64,000 nucleotides of DNA from Hoplostethus atlanticus (GCA_034670405.1 JAXDDX010000088.1:1894501-1958500), one strand, 5' to 3'; shown: positions 1 to 13,000, numbered from the stretch's first letter. The notes: a model not told the origin generated them from the letters alone. Numbers and translations: made by a program.

Positions 1-9
1 CCGTCTTAC

Positions 10-3000
10 CTTCTGCTGGAGAGATGGTTGAGCTTGGTGGAGGAGAAGCTCTGATTCCTCTTGCCCAGCTTCATCACCCTGTAGGCCTCCTCGGCGCTGT
101 TGACCTGCACCCAGCGAAGGTCTGAACAAAAACGCACATACAAAAAAACTGATTTATAGAAACTGACTGCTGAGGACCCCTTTACCATACTGGTCACAAG
201 GAGAATAGACTGCCACTGCCCCTTCATTCACAAACCTTTGACAAAGGTGTTGCCCTTGACGTCCTGTGACAAGCGCAGTGTGGTCCTCTTCAAGGCCCCG
301 CTGGCCACCGTCTCCAGGAGGTCGTGTATGTTCTCGTTGTAGATCTCGCAGAAAGAAACCCAAACCGAGAACTTGGTGTGCGTCTCCACCTCCAGGCTGA
401 CGCTGTCCTGCGCCACCACAGTCGTCCCCAGCAAGGCAGAGCCTGGAACAGACAGATATTCACAGTTACCACCTAGAAACAATAGAACATAACAATGGTA
501 ATTGCAGTAATGGGTTTTGTATTGAATGTTTTATTCACCATCCTCTTTTATATTTGGCATACGCATTATTCATCAAGCTGGCAAAACATGATTGTTCTTT
601 TTCAAGAGAACAAAGAGCACACAAAAAAAAAGACTGGTTAAGTAGCAGAAATCATCAAGTAAATGAGTTTGCATTCCCACCCTAGGGGTTAAACAGGGTA
701 GAGGATAAGAGGTAAAGGATTAATCCAAATCTTGCCTTCCAGAGTGGTCTTACTGGTTGAACTCAACAGGCTAGCACTGCTCTTCTCACTCTAAAAAGAA
801 AGAGAGAAGATTAAGCAAAACATTACAAATTGCATGCATTTTCATGTTCAACACTTCACCCACAAACAAATTTTGTCTGTAGACCAATTTGAAACTTGAA
901 ATATGGCAGGTAATCAAACATCTTTTTCGAGGTCCTACTCTAAAGATCTAGTTGTCTGGTAAAGCCATTATAGTGACAGGATTAGGATTCATCAGCGGCA
1001 CCCCAGGACGGAGCGGTCACCTCTTTGAGTTGTCTGAAGAGGTTTCTCTTGCAGACAGCCTCCTCGGCCTGCTGCTCCTTGGTGAGCCTCATAAACTCTC
1101 GGCAGCGCTGAGGTTTGATGTTCATCTGGGTGTAAACCCTCTCCTCGATGCTGCTGAAGATCACATTTAGCGACCTGGGCAGGATCCCTACGGCAGCATC
1201 CGGACCTAGAGCGAAAAGAGCACATTGTTAGTGAACTGTTCCATGTAAGGCTACTTTATAGATAGACGTATCAAGAGACACAAATGATGACAAGGCTAAT
1301 AAAATATCAGTTCTCATATTCGATACCAATATGAACTGACAGCAATGAAAGCACAATAACATGAGACATGCTCTGTCTCATCAACACCCTACCTCATGTG
1401 TCCTCAGTCAACTTAGTCTGGATTATTAAAAATTGATTTAGGAGGCAGGTAAAACACCTTCATCTCAGAGGAGAAAATGAACGTGAATGTATGAATGAGT
1501 GGAACAGACCTAAGAACGTGAACGTCTTCCCGGCGTTTGTGACTCCATAGGTGAAGACCAGAGAGTTTCCCCCTTCGAGAACATCTCTGACCAGGCCCTT
1601 CACCGTGCCTTCAAACAGCTCTCTCTGGGTCGTCTCTGGACCGTGGACCTGTCGGGGTGGGAAAAAACAAAAACAAAGACTGCATTGTATTTGTATTGTA
1701 TTTTTTATTTGTTGGGGCACTAGAAAAAAATGTGCTCAGCAAAACCCTTTATACCCCCTGAATAGGAATACGCGGGTATGCAAAATGACCGAATGAATGT
1801 TTGTGCTGGATAATAAAACTGGTCTTTTTGTCTTAAAGCTGCTACATGTACAATTTGCGTGTGATTACTTTGGCGACCACTTGAGTACTTTAGTGGTAGT
1901 GTTTCGCCAATGACCCCTCAGGGATCACTGAAGTTCATCTCTCCCGCTCTCTCTCCCTGTGGCCAGTCACAGACATTCAGTGCTGCTGGGGTGTTGTTAG
2001 TTGTGAGGTGCCACTGAGACCAACCTGAGAGAACTGAAAGCGTTGCCCAGTCTGGGGAAGCGATTTGTCACTGAGCCTCACTGACAGCGACGAACTGGGG
2101 GGCTTCAGCAGAACTGTGTCAGGGGGTTCAATGGTAACACAGTCCTGTAAAAAAAGACACAACACCACAGGGAGGCTCAACATTACCAAGACCATTTCAT
2201 TCCATACAGTTCTGGCCAAGATTAGTGACACCCTTGCATTTTATGCAGATAATGTCCAATATCTTCTGAAATGGTGGGAAATTGAAAATCCAGGAGAAAA
2301 TCTGAGCCTCACAAACAAAATTATAAAAAGATTCTACAAGAAACACTCGATTTTGCTTATTTCAACACCTCAATATTTATCTCTACATATAAACAGAGGC
2401 ACACAGAACAGTCTAGTGTTTTTTTTATTAAAAGATAGCCTACAGTAGCTACATTTATCTGTAGTTTTACCTGTGACTCGCCACCATTGCTCTCTGCTGA
2501 GGTGAAGGGTCGGATGCGGAGGTAAACCTGCAGGTGCTCCCTCTCCTCGTGGGTAGCATGCTGCACAACACATTTACGTTACATCAAAAACACACTCGTC
2601 CATGTAAGATGAACAACTCAACTATTCAGTGACATAATTTTTTTTGGCATTAAGCTGACCCTCTTATGTGGAGCAACTTGCCATAAGTACAACAGTAGAA
2701 TGAATTCCTAGATCTCCAACATTACAAGCAAGAAACAGTAAGGATTGTAAAAGAAACTACAGACCGAATAATGTGTGTAACAAGTCTATTGATTAAAACA
2801 TATTTAGCCATGTCTCTTTGGAAAAGAGGATTTTCAGTTCAGTAATAACCTGGATAAATGAGTCAACGTTTTTCATTTAAAGCTAGAAATTGGAGCAGAA
2901 AAGGGCTCCAAACTGACATTACAATGACCAAAACTGTTCCAGAGACATTCAGTGCATTTAAATGAACATTCATATGTCAATTATGAGTTGGCGCATGTAA

Positions 3001-4086
3001 ATGCCATATCCCAGTTACAATAGTCAGGATAGGCCCAAAAAACTGAGTATTCTAACTGGGAGGTGCGGATTTTAAAAGGCATGTAAACACCATACCCCAT
3101 TAATTGTTGGGTTTGGTGAACAGAACAAGAGCAGTCACAGACCACCGGGTGATTGCCAGGCCAGGCGTTTGTGTGAATGGGTCAACACCCGTTATCAGAC
3201 CCGGGTCCGAGACCCTGCTCTCGCCCCGGGAATAGTGCACTCATTAAAACCTTGCCTCAACCTGCATGAAGCACAAAATGTGCCCAATTCACAGTGAAAT
3301 CACAATTTGCTGCCAGTGGACAGCCCAGATTTTTGTCATGACAAGAACATGACATCAGGGTGGAAAAGTGACACCTGCTATCAGTCAAATGTTGATGAGT
3401 TTGTCTACTCTGCCAACCACCCACAATCCCTCAGTATCAAACACTCAATTAATTGTATCCCTGCCCATCTTTAATAAATTCCCTGAAACATTGAAGGACA
3501 CTTGCCCATGTATGACTCAATTAACCTGGCTGCAGATCTTTAGACGGATCAACTAATAAAGCAAAAGAAACAGTCCTATCCTCTAATGAAACTATTCTAA
3601 AAATCAAGTCAAATAGTGACAATTGGTGGTCATTTTGGGGACTTATCAACTAGTGCGGCCAGTAGACTTGACATCATGTGGTTTTGTTTTCATGTTCATA
3701 AATCAAACAAAACAGTTTAAAATTAGGTATAGGAATACTCCTTAAGTGGAAAATACCATAGCTGTTGAGCCTAGGGGTATCTTTGGTTTCGGTTCCAGTG
3801 CTATATAGTTATATATTTTATCATAACAAAAAATATGAAACATACACATTTTGTGGTTGAGGAAAAACGTATAGAGATAACAACACTGCCATGACCACAG
3901 TCAGATTTCGATAGCTAACCCCTTGTGTTGCTCACTGTAAATGAGACAAGTAATAAACCATTTAGACAGTTCATCCACCTGTGTGTCTGGTAAGGCGCTG
4001 AACTCGGAGGAGAGGTCTTTCTTCAAATCATCAATTTCTACAAGTTCCGGTCTTTCAAGCTTGCTGTTAAAGCACGATTCCATCAT
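10..4086 (-). CDS. kif20b: kif20b, kinesin-6 motor domain, 5' part of gene (8 coding exons, gene continues past the left edge)
   Basis: Coding exons in transcript order are 3979-4086, 2471-2560, 2025-2144, 1510-1648, 1021-1205, 736-790, 236-442 and 10-121; all phases join. The product is a plus-end microtubule motor of the kinesin-6 family, whose mammalian member acts in cytokinesis. Residues 1-36 resemble the KIF20B N-terminus. LQVYLRIRPF in exon 2 opens the motor core. The ATP P-loop GVTNAGKT lies at residues 141-148. Exon 5 encodes GILPRSLNV, exon 7 FSVWVSFCEIYNE and LRLSQDVKG, and exon 8 ends at the switch-I SSR. KIF20B fits better than KIF20A because of the N-terminus and the EERVYTQMNIKPQR segment. 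A second ATG follows the first directly. Exon 6 uses a GC donor. The end of exon 5 (AAAGAG|gtgacc) is the least certain boundary; it was chosen because only that donor keeps the frame into exon 6. Confidence 0.9.
2561..3978 (-). other. kif20b first coding intron
   Basis: This 1.4-kb intron separates the first two coding exons. It is AT-rich, with a short GC-rich patch near 3170-3235. I see no second gene, RNA gene or clear transposon in it. Confidence 0.6.
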
Positions 4087-4798
4087 CCTGTGGACAGGAC
4101 AAATGTGTTAACATTGAATGACAAATAAGGAAGGCAAAAGTCCAGCTAACTAACCAAAGTTACATAAGTTAACTTCAAGTAACTTAGCTACGTCAAACGC
4201 TAACGTTAATGCTATTAAGTGGGTTGCGCTAGCTAGCTAGCTAGCATGTTGCACCGATACGTTCCGTTCTCTTGTATGGCGAGACCGTCGCCCAAATACA
4301 TGGTAATTTGGTATCGGTAAACGTACACTCATCGTAGAAGATGAATTAAGAAAATGTACGAACCATTAGCGTCTATTGGTAAATTCGGCATACAAGTGAT
4401 CCGCCAAGCAGCGCTTATTTCAATAAAATCTCAAGTTTTGAAATTGTTTACACTGCTTGCTAACGTTATATTGTATGTAACGTGTTATGCGGAATCAAAG
4501 ACAGTTTCCTGATGATCTGTGAAAAGATCAAATCGCATTAAGTATCGTTCTGTACGTTTGCAGATAAACCAGGCCACATTAAATCGACAGATTTTTGATT
4601 GGAGTTTGGTGTGAGGTTCTCTCCACAGAAAAGAGACCGCAATGTTTCGGAGCTAGCTAGCGTGAAAACTTCAGCTGAATAGCAACCGCACCTGTCAACA
4701 GCTAACAGGGTTCAATAAAGTACATGTCCCTTCACTTTACTGACAATTCGACGGCGATATTCCGAATAGGCGGTTATATTTATCAAGAAGAGACTTAC

Positions 4799-4870
4799 GT
4801 GACAGGTATTTTGAAAACATTAACTCGGAATCGGAATGAAATTCCTTTGTGTATCTCTAAATGCAAACAG
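4799..4870 (-). other. kif20b: Probable noncoding first exon of kif20b (3' boundary defined, 5' end approximate)
   Basis: On the minus strand a perfect donor, CAC|gtaagt, lies at 4799/4798. An acceptor, ccacag|GATG, lies at 4088/4087 just before the start codon. Together they imply a 5' UTR intron spanning 4088-4798. The transcription start is not visible. About 4870 is inferred from the promoter motifs at 4883-4908. The 4088-4798 intron holds no other recognisable gene; it contains a short gcta repeat near 4228-4246. Confidence 0.5.
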
Positions 4871-4882
4871 CCGCGGTCTTAA

Positions 4883-4908
4883 TTTGAATCGGACCAATCG
4901 GATTCAAA
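4883..4908 (-). promoter_or_regulatory. Candidate kif20b cell-cycle promoter: CCAAT box between two inverted CHR-like motifs
   Basis: TTTGAA sits at 4883-4888, CCAAT at 4894-4898 and the inverted copy TTCAAA at 4903-4908, forming a near-perfect palindrome. CHR (TTTGAA) plus NF-Y CCAAT elements are known for genes switched on in G2/M, which suits a mitotic kinesin. The site lies just upstream of the inferred first exon. Assignment is by motif and position only. Confidence 0.4.
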
Positions 4909-5214
4909 ACGGAAGTGCTCATGGGTGCTTTTTCTGCTGCTTTCAAGTGTACTGTGTAAATTCCTACTTCCAAGATTCCAAGTCGCCAATGCAACTCGCG
5001 CATTCAAGTGCTTATGGTTGGAAATAATAAGACAATCGACAGCAAAAGGATATTTTTGGTAGCTGTTGTTTTAGTTTAGAAATTTAGAGCTACTTTGTGG
5101 CAAATAAAATATATTTTACATTGAATGCCAAACAATAACATAATAATAATATATCTAACTTTTACTACCAGTTGTTGATGCAGCTCTCCACTAAATGCCA
5201 CATCTTGGTGAATC

Positions 5215-5690
5215 AGAATCAGAATCAGAAACAGGTTTATTGCCAAATATGTTTACACATACAATGAATTTATCTTGTTGATTGGTGCATAACAATAAAC
5301 AATAAGCAATAAACATAGAAGAATAAGAACAAAACAAGAATAAAAGCAAGTACTGTAGAGGCAAAGGTCAGGAATACAATATAAAATAGAGAAATTCACG
5401 CTAAAATACCGGCCTTGTTGATTAGGTCGGTTTTTAGAAGGAAAGAAGCTATTCTTGTAGGGTGAGGTTTTGGTCTTGATGGACCGCAGCCTCCTACCAG
5501 AGGGGAGTCACTCGAAGAGTTTGTGTCGAGGGTGGGAGGGGTCGCCTACAATCCTACCTGCACGCATACAGGTCCTGGAGAGATGGCAGATTGCAGCCAA
5601 TCACCTTCTCAGCAGAGCGAATGACACGCTGCAGTCTGCCCTTATCCTTGGCAGTGGCAGCAGCGTACCAGATGGTGAATCATAGAACAT
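5215..5690 (-). mobile_element. 3' end of a non-LTR retrotransposon (LINE), C-terminal coding remnant plus tail
   Basis: Read on the minus strand from about 5680, the translation gives KGRLQRVIRSAEKVIG, then LPSLQDLYACR, then FEWLPSGRRLRSIK. These are the conserved C-terminal residues seen after the reverse transcriptase in many fish LINEs. The element ends in repeated gattct units (gaatcagaatcag on the plus strand near 5215), a typical short tandem LINE tail. It is truncated at its 5' end and carries no reverse-transcriptase core. The exact clade cannot be settled from this fragment. Confidence 0.7.
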
Positions 5691-6296
5691 ATCATCGAAC
5701 ATTCTCATGTTCTTTTTTAATATTAAAGACAACATTCAAATTTACATTACAAGTTAAATGATACGAGAAAATACATGAGGCAACTACAACTACAACTAAC
5801 AACAAAACACACAAAACCAAAAAAAAGGCAAAGTAAGGCACAAGAAACACAGATTAGTTGTTATCAAATGAGAATATACTGAGTCATGGATTGGAATATT
5901 TTCTCAGGCTTTCTTGTCATACACGTCATCATCTTGAGAAACAAAAAAATCTTGAATTCACTGATAAAATATGAGTATGATATGTGCCTGTGAGAATAAT
6001 AGATTTACTAGATCCATCTGAAGGTTATAAATGGATGGATGTATGGAGGACCAAAGCTGACATGAGTATTAATAAATGAATTCAGGGCCGTTTTTGCCTA
6101 TTTGGATTTTAAGCCACTGCAATGGGGCCCCTACCCACCAGGGGGCCTCGTGGGGTGTTTTTGTTTTAAATGGCTTAAATGGCTATATTTTATATAGCAC
6201 TTATAATTTACTTTACTTATATAAACTTATAATTATAATTTACGCATGAAAGACAAGAAATGATAACACAATTATGGAAAATAGGGTGGGTAGAGG
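5691..6296. other. Gene-free AT-rich stretch
   Basis: There is no convincing coding sequence. A gggcc-rich patch lies near 6085-6150, surrounded by AT-rich DNA. Confidence 0.5.
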
Positions 6297-6700
6297 ACAT
6301 TTAGCATTTAGATTTAACATTTAACATTTAGATTTAGATTTAACATTTAGATTCAACATTTAACATTTAGATTTAACATTTAGATTTAGATTTAACATTC
6401 AGATTTAACATTTAACATTTAGATTTAGATTTAACATTTAGATTCAACATTTAACATTTAGATTTAGATTTAACACTTAACATTTAGATTTAACATTTAA
6501 CATTGAGATTTAGATTTAACATTTAGATTTAACATTTAGATTTAGATTTAAAATTTAGATTCAACAATTAACATTTAGATTTAGATTTAATATTTAAATT
6601 TAACATTTAGATTTACATTTAACATTTAGATTCAACATTTAACATTTAGATTTTCATTTAATATTTAGATTTAACATTTAACATTTATTTTTTACATATA
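6297..6700. repeat. AT-rich tandem repeat built from aacattt and agattt words
   Basis: About 400 bp is made of alternating short units, aacattt and agattt, in variable order. It shows irregular higher-order repetition and decays toward 6700. No protein is encoded. Confidence 0.85.
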
Positions 6701-7206
6701 AACATATTTGTTTTACATGAATTTCTGTCTCAAATGTGAGGAAAATTAGCTAAATGTGAGTAAAGTGAGCTAAACATTCAAAATATAAAAGCTAGAAAAT
6801 TGTAACCGAATTTTTACATTCAGCGCCCCATACAAACAAGTACCAGTGTGAAAACATGAATGCTCACCTAGTAAAAATATGATTAAGGCAATAGGCTGGT
6901 TTAATGATGGCATTGAACACCGGAGCTAAGCTAGCACTGGCAGTAGCAACCTCAGACAGCTTTCCCATATGCGGTCTCGCCTCATCTGAACCACGTGTAG
7001 CCTAACCAGTATGTTTCCTTGAGTCGTAATAGCAACACCGTAAATTATTTTAATGACGCACTGTTTTAAAGCACTTAGATTTGCATGTAATATCAGGAAA
7101 GCCACAGAGCACTTTGTAAAGGAAAAGAGCACTTAGCATGTAGGCTGGAACCGTGTGCTTGCCTGCATATCAAGGAAACACTGCAGTACAAATGCCCGTC
7201 AGACTG

Positions 7207-7969
7207 CACTGTAATAAATTTCAAGTAGGTTAAACTTAGAAACGAAAGTTCACCTGCTGCCTTAAAAACGTGAGTAAACTCAACTTGAAGATAAGCTTTG
7301 TTTCAACTCACAAAGTTATACAAGTTGTTTAACTAATGGTCATTTGTTGTTTAAACTTGATACTCTGAGTTAAAACAACTAACTATGTTACATTATCCAT
7401 TCAAGAAAACTTGCTTTATCTTGTCAAGAGTGAGTTAATGCAATACTTAAACTAGAAATTTTTATTTTTGTACACATTGATAATGTGGTGAGCTGAGGTT
7501 ACTTCACTCACAGATGACTCACTAGAATCAGCTTTAAGTAAACTCTAAAGCTTTTTCTAGTGTGTCATCTGTAAGTGAGGTAGCCTCACAACTGCACAGC
7601 TAGCTTTAATAGCAGCATGCAGCAATTGCAATACCAATATCTTGAATGAAATGGTAGGCAGGTCAGCTCCCCCACTATGAACCACACCCATGGTATCAAC
7701 CACCACCAACCAACAAGCTTTCCAACTAAAATAAAGAACATAAACAAACAAATATTCCATGTTTTCAACTTATAACTTACAGACATGAGTTAAATGAACG
7801 TTGACAACCCGGACAAAACTCACAATTAGTCAAGTCAATGGATAACTTTAAGTTTAACATTTGAAAACTTATAAACTTGAGTTCAATATCCAAAACTTGT
7901 CATGACAAGTGGAATTAAAGACAAGAAATAAGTTCACATAACTTAATGGGGCTATCATATTTTACAGTG
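7207..7969. mobile_element. Nonautonomous inverted-repeat DNA element, CACTGTAA ends
   Basis: The element begins CACTGTAA and ends TTACAGTG. The equivalent site upstream of the second transporter copy (near 18455) lacks the whole 763 bp, which defines both ends. A flanking tg is duplicated. The interior has repeated aacttg/caagtt words and a nested hairpin at about 7490-7590. No transposase is encoded, so it would need one in trans. Confidence 0.75.
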
Positions 7970-8292
7970 TGGTTATATGTCCCCTTTAGCTCATGGCCAC
8001 TCGGGTGTCGGCATCTTGTCAGCACCAGCCATTTATCGCCACAGGGCAAAGCTCCAGCAGGTTTCTGTTCTTCCTGTTAGTGTTCTGGAATGCCGTCCTC
8101 CTTTTGCTGAATTACTATGAGATGCATTGAGCCAGTCAGTTCTTCAGTCAGGAAGACATCAACTAGTGAAGAAGCCAGTGAACCAACTGTCTGTCCAGCA
8201 TGGCTCTCAACATCCCAGGAGTGATAGTGATGGTGTTTTTCTACCTGTTGGTTCTTGGAACCGGTATATGGGCTTCCTATAAATCAAAAAAA

Positions 8293-10080
8293 CTTTATTG
8301 ATCTTTTTGCTGTTCTACCTCTTTGCTGCCACTTTGTTATTAGGGTTCAAACCCCAAAGGCATAGAACCCTATTGAGTTTGTACCGGTTTATTAGGGTTC
8401 AAACCCCGAAGGGGTAGAACATCTCCTCCTAAACCGTAGGTCCAATTGCTACCATATTTTCTGTGGATCATTATTGGACCAAGCTTAGCAAAAGTTGCAT
8501 GAAGCTTGTTGATATCTTATTTAGTTTTCAAGATATTGACCAATGAACTTCAAAAAGGGCGTGGCTCAGCACATAACTAGACCAAAGTCAACAACTGTTG
8601 GGCCAATCATCACAAAACTTGCAGGATTTGTCCACATAAGTACCAGAAACATACCCTGAAATGATTGGACAAACGTATTGATGTATGGCACAATTGGCGC
8701 CAGGCACATTCCCTTGTTCGCCAACGCCGTCACCCCCTGTTGGTCAATTTCGAAAACATTTTGGGGACATGTTTCAACAGCTTAATTAAAAATATCCTCT
8801 CACTCTGCATGCAGTTTGCAGTAACAAAAGGGTTTGAACCCGCAAATCGCCACTTGCGGCTATATTTTCATTAATGTTTTTGTTGTTGGTTTCTGAGATA
8901 TTAGCTGTTTTTTTGTCACCTGCACAAATAAGTAATTTGCACCTGCATCGTTTCTAAACTTATCTAAACATAAATAAACAAAGTGGAAAGTGCCAGGACC
9001 AAAATAATTTTCATAATATTTTTTAAATTCTTGGTAGCCTATTATGGCATCCACACTGATTTTGTCCCACTTTCCCTTTACATCTGCTGATGAACAAAAT
9101 GTTATATATATCACATTTGTCGTGGAAAATTGCCTATAAGCACTCAGAAAGCTTTGAAATAACACACAAAACATTAACAGGTTGAAGTATAAAAATATAT
9201 TGTATACAGATATATTGGAGAGAGAAAGACCTTGTCACAGGACCCACAGAAAGTCAAAATCTCTCTATGCCCTCTCTCTCTGAAAGTCAACTCACTACAG
9301 TCTTTATAGTTTCTTTGAAAAGAGAACAGTCTCGCATGATTGGTTCTCCATGCTAAGGTTCATCCCTTGGACTATTTTCATGCACATTTCTAACTTCCTT
9401 AAAAGGCCTGACTAGTTGATTAAGCTAAACTTGATGTTCACAGCACACATGTTACATGTCTGTCACAGGGGACAGCATAGTATCAATACAACAGTCACAA
9501 AATAATAACTAATAAATGATAAATGATAAATTCGAGCACTCTGGGCTAATTTACTTTCACACAGTCTATGATATCAAAAGTTGGGCTCAGACTGCTGAGG
9601 TGCCTTGTGAATACCAGCGAATGTCTTGGGTGTCTTGACTCTCACCTTATCTATGCTGCTGCATATGAGGAGTTTAATTCCTAAATGACACACCTACACA
9701 CCTACTCTGATGAAATGCTTGCTGGCATGATGTTGAAACTCTGTTGGCTAGTCCTAACATCATCAACTATCTTGAGCCAAATATTTGCAAAATAATAAAA
9801 TTGTGAAGGAAGTAATAATTTGGAATTAAAAGCGTTTCATTCGATCCATTTTTAAATTTTTACTATCTGAAGTTCAAGGTCAGTATCTCAAAACTCTGAC
9901 AACAAACCTTTTAGAGAAATGCTGGAAAAGGTAAGTAACCACTCCAGCATATTTCTGATTTCATGCACATAATTTGATTTCCAGGTACAGAGAGAGAGAG
10001 AGAACCAGGCATGTTTCATTATTTTTAAGTTCGCTATTCAATAAAAAAGTATTTTGTGTGTGTTTGTATCTATCCGGTAG
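8293..10080 (+). other. Intron 1 of copy A with rearranged interspersed repeat
   Basis: It contains parts of the gggttcaaacccc-type repeat also found in copy B intron 1 (19205-20210). About 340 bp of that repeat is missing near 8429. The segment at about 8662-8790 is in reverse orientation relative to copy B. Positions 8876-9290 have no counterpart in copy B. No protein-coding gene is supported. Confidence 0.6.
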
Positions 10081-13000
10081 CTTCGTGGATTGGAGGAGGC
10101 TTCACTGTTGGACTAACAGAGACAGTGTACACACCCCATAAAGGACTAACCTGGACAGTCCTCTTCTTATCAGCAAACGCTGTATCTTTTGCTGTTGGTA
10201 AGACTTAAAAGAATCATAATAAAGTGATGTGATTTGTTTTTATGTGTTAATTTACCTGTAGAGGCTATAGAGGCTTAACGTGAAACCAAAGAGAGAATGT
10301 GAGAGGCAAAAGGCTTGATAAACTTCTAAAATTGGAATGATAGTTTTCACTGTCATCAGGAGGCAAATTCAGGTCAGTCAATAGTGACTGACATGATTTG
10401 ATTTTCTCAATTTCTCAGGGCAATTGAGAAAATCATTTTGTACAAATTATGTTTGTATTTAATTAATTGAGGCTTTGCAGTTGCATCACAAATCTCCTAG
10501 CAACCACACCTGGCACCATCATGGAGGTCCACAGGATAACCTGCACAAATAATGTCTAACTATCTAACAACTGGGCAAGAAAAAGAGAGCTAGCTGAAGA
10601 AGATTGTTGTGGTGTGTCTGTAGATCCATTCAGGAACGTATAAGTGAATCGTGTGATCAGGAAGATTTGCTTCCAAATGTAGTTTACTGTGACAACAGTC
10701 TTTAATAATGAAATAATGATGATTAAACTTGATTTATATAGCACTTTTTAAAACACTGTTACACAGAGCTTTACAAAGTATAATGCATGAACTTAAGGAA
10801 AAACAAGGTAAGACACATAAAAGGGAAGTCAAAACAATAATGAATGTCATTGAGTGAAAGCAAGACGATACAATGAGATTTAACTAGTAATACAAATACA
10901 GATTAAGCTTGTGGTGCTTGTACCTTTTTTCTATAACTATCTCAGCAGCAGAGTGCAGATCTATCTGTCTTTGTTTTATTATGAAGGTGGCCTTGTGTTT
11001 GCCAAGCCGATGAGAGACAGAAAATATGTGACCATGATCGACCCTTTCCAGATCAAGAATGGAAAAGTACCAGCAGCTGCTCTGTCGCTGGCTTCAGTTC
11101 TCATAGATGTTACGTGGGTGACTGTAACACTTACTAGCTTAGGTACAGTATTTAAACACTTTTCCCTACAAGTCCACACACTAGTTTTTATGTTGACACA
11201 TTGTTCAATTTAAGTAGATTCAACATAAATGTTTCAATACACATTTCTATAAATATGTCTATTGCATACAGCAATGCACAATATACATATTTACAGGAAA
11301 GCAATTAATACACAAACTAGGAAGGAAATAAGGGAAGGAAAAACTTGGAGGTGCGTGTGGAGTTGAAACCATTCCTGGACACAAGCAAGTGTCTGGGCTC
11401 TCATAGCAAACGGCCACCTGTTGATTTGTGGAATCAGAATTAGAATGAATATACACAGATTCCAAAACATCGGGTCAAAAAGGTGACAAAAAACACAGAC
11501 ACGTTATCGCTAGAGTGGTCTGGCGTCTTCCCTGGAGACAAAATTTGGAATATGGGCCCTCGAATTAGTAATGTGTACCCTGAAATTACTTAAAGTCCCT
11601 GATTCGTTAGGCTATCACCTCCAATTCATTCCCCTTTTCCCTGTTCGTCCTCTCGTCATTATGGGTTTAATACAGTTTTATTTTGAAGCAATCGCAAAAG
11701 ATGTGTCTGGTTGGAAAACGCTGTGAAAATGTGACTGAAAACTGTTTAAAAAGCTAGATTCCTGCTCAGGACATCTCTCTCTGTTCCCACATGAAATATG
11801 AAACAATTTTACTTTAATTCTTGAGAAATATCAGATTAAAGTCACCCATAGGCTCATTTTGGGAAATTGTGTCTAAAATGTCCCATCTTTGGCCTCCCAT
11901 AGGAATATTATTTGCAATGATTAGTTGACATTTCCAATGGATTCCAGCTCGGGACATGACTCTGGCTCTATATTTCACTTAGACGGCGTCGCTCCACCGT
12001 TGTTGGGCCAACGCTGCGTCTTTACTGTACTGTACACCAGTAGACGCACAACAAAATTTAAAACGTGACTCACTTGACGGCAGTGATCGTGTAAGCACCA
12101 TAACCAGAGAGGGGGAAATGAGCGCGTGACACTGATTTGTTCCGAGGGAACAAATTAACAATTCTTTTTTTTCCTTGACACCTACGGGGCTTCGTACTTT
12201 TGCTTCACATCTTGTTGTGGTACTGAGATCCACAAATGCCTTTGCAGCGGGTCAGCCAGTCATAGGAGGAAAGTGTGTGTGTGTGTGTGTTATAGGTGCA
12301 ACTATGAGTGTAATTCTGGATGTACCCTACGCTGTAAGCGTCTGGATCTCTGCTGCAGTGGCCATTACCTACACTCTGCTGGGAGGTCTCTACTCTGTGG
12401 CCTACACAGATGTCATACAGCTCATTCTCATATTCATCAGCTTGGTGAGTTTGCTTTACTTTTAGGCCTCATAAACACTTCCTGTGTCATTTTCATAGTT
12501 TCGCGACAACAGTTTTACATAAGGCGTCTTTCATTTAACAATGTCACAGAATCTGATAGTACCACTTGAGCTGTTTAAAGTGAGCACCTACATACAAACC
12601 TGAGATGTCAGAGTGTAAATACTGCAACTTCAAATGTCTATAGCAAGTCTGACTAAACGTTGGATTCAAATCTAAATTCTACAGGAAGTGAAACTGCCTG
12701 CAGATGCATTGAGCTGTTCGACAGTCTGATCAGGACTGGACTTTATTACATCTCTCAAACACAGAGCCTGAAGCAACTGAATCCATTTTTTTTGACAACA
12801 TTTTTTTTTATAGTCAAGTTCATGAGATCTGTTAATCATTTCCATGTCCCTTGTCCCTTTGTAGTGGTTGTGCGTCCCCTTTGCTCTCATGAACCCCTTC
12901 TCCTTGGACATCACCGAGACGGCCTTTAACCACACCTTCCAGGCTCCCTGGATCGGTACACAGCAGCCAGACATAGCCTGGAGGTGGATCGATAGTTTCT

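Noticed and set aside
10-4086. KIF20A instead of KIF20B
   Set aside because: The N-terminus and the EERVYTQMNIKPQR and LRLSQDVKG segments match KIF20B better from memory; a phylogeny would settle it.
8860-9174. 104-codon minus-strand frame in copy A intron 1
   Set aside because: It lies on the opposite strand inside an intron segment, has no recognisable domain and is absent from copy B.
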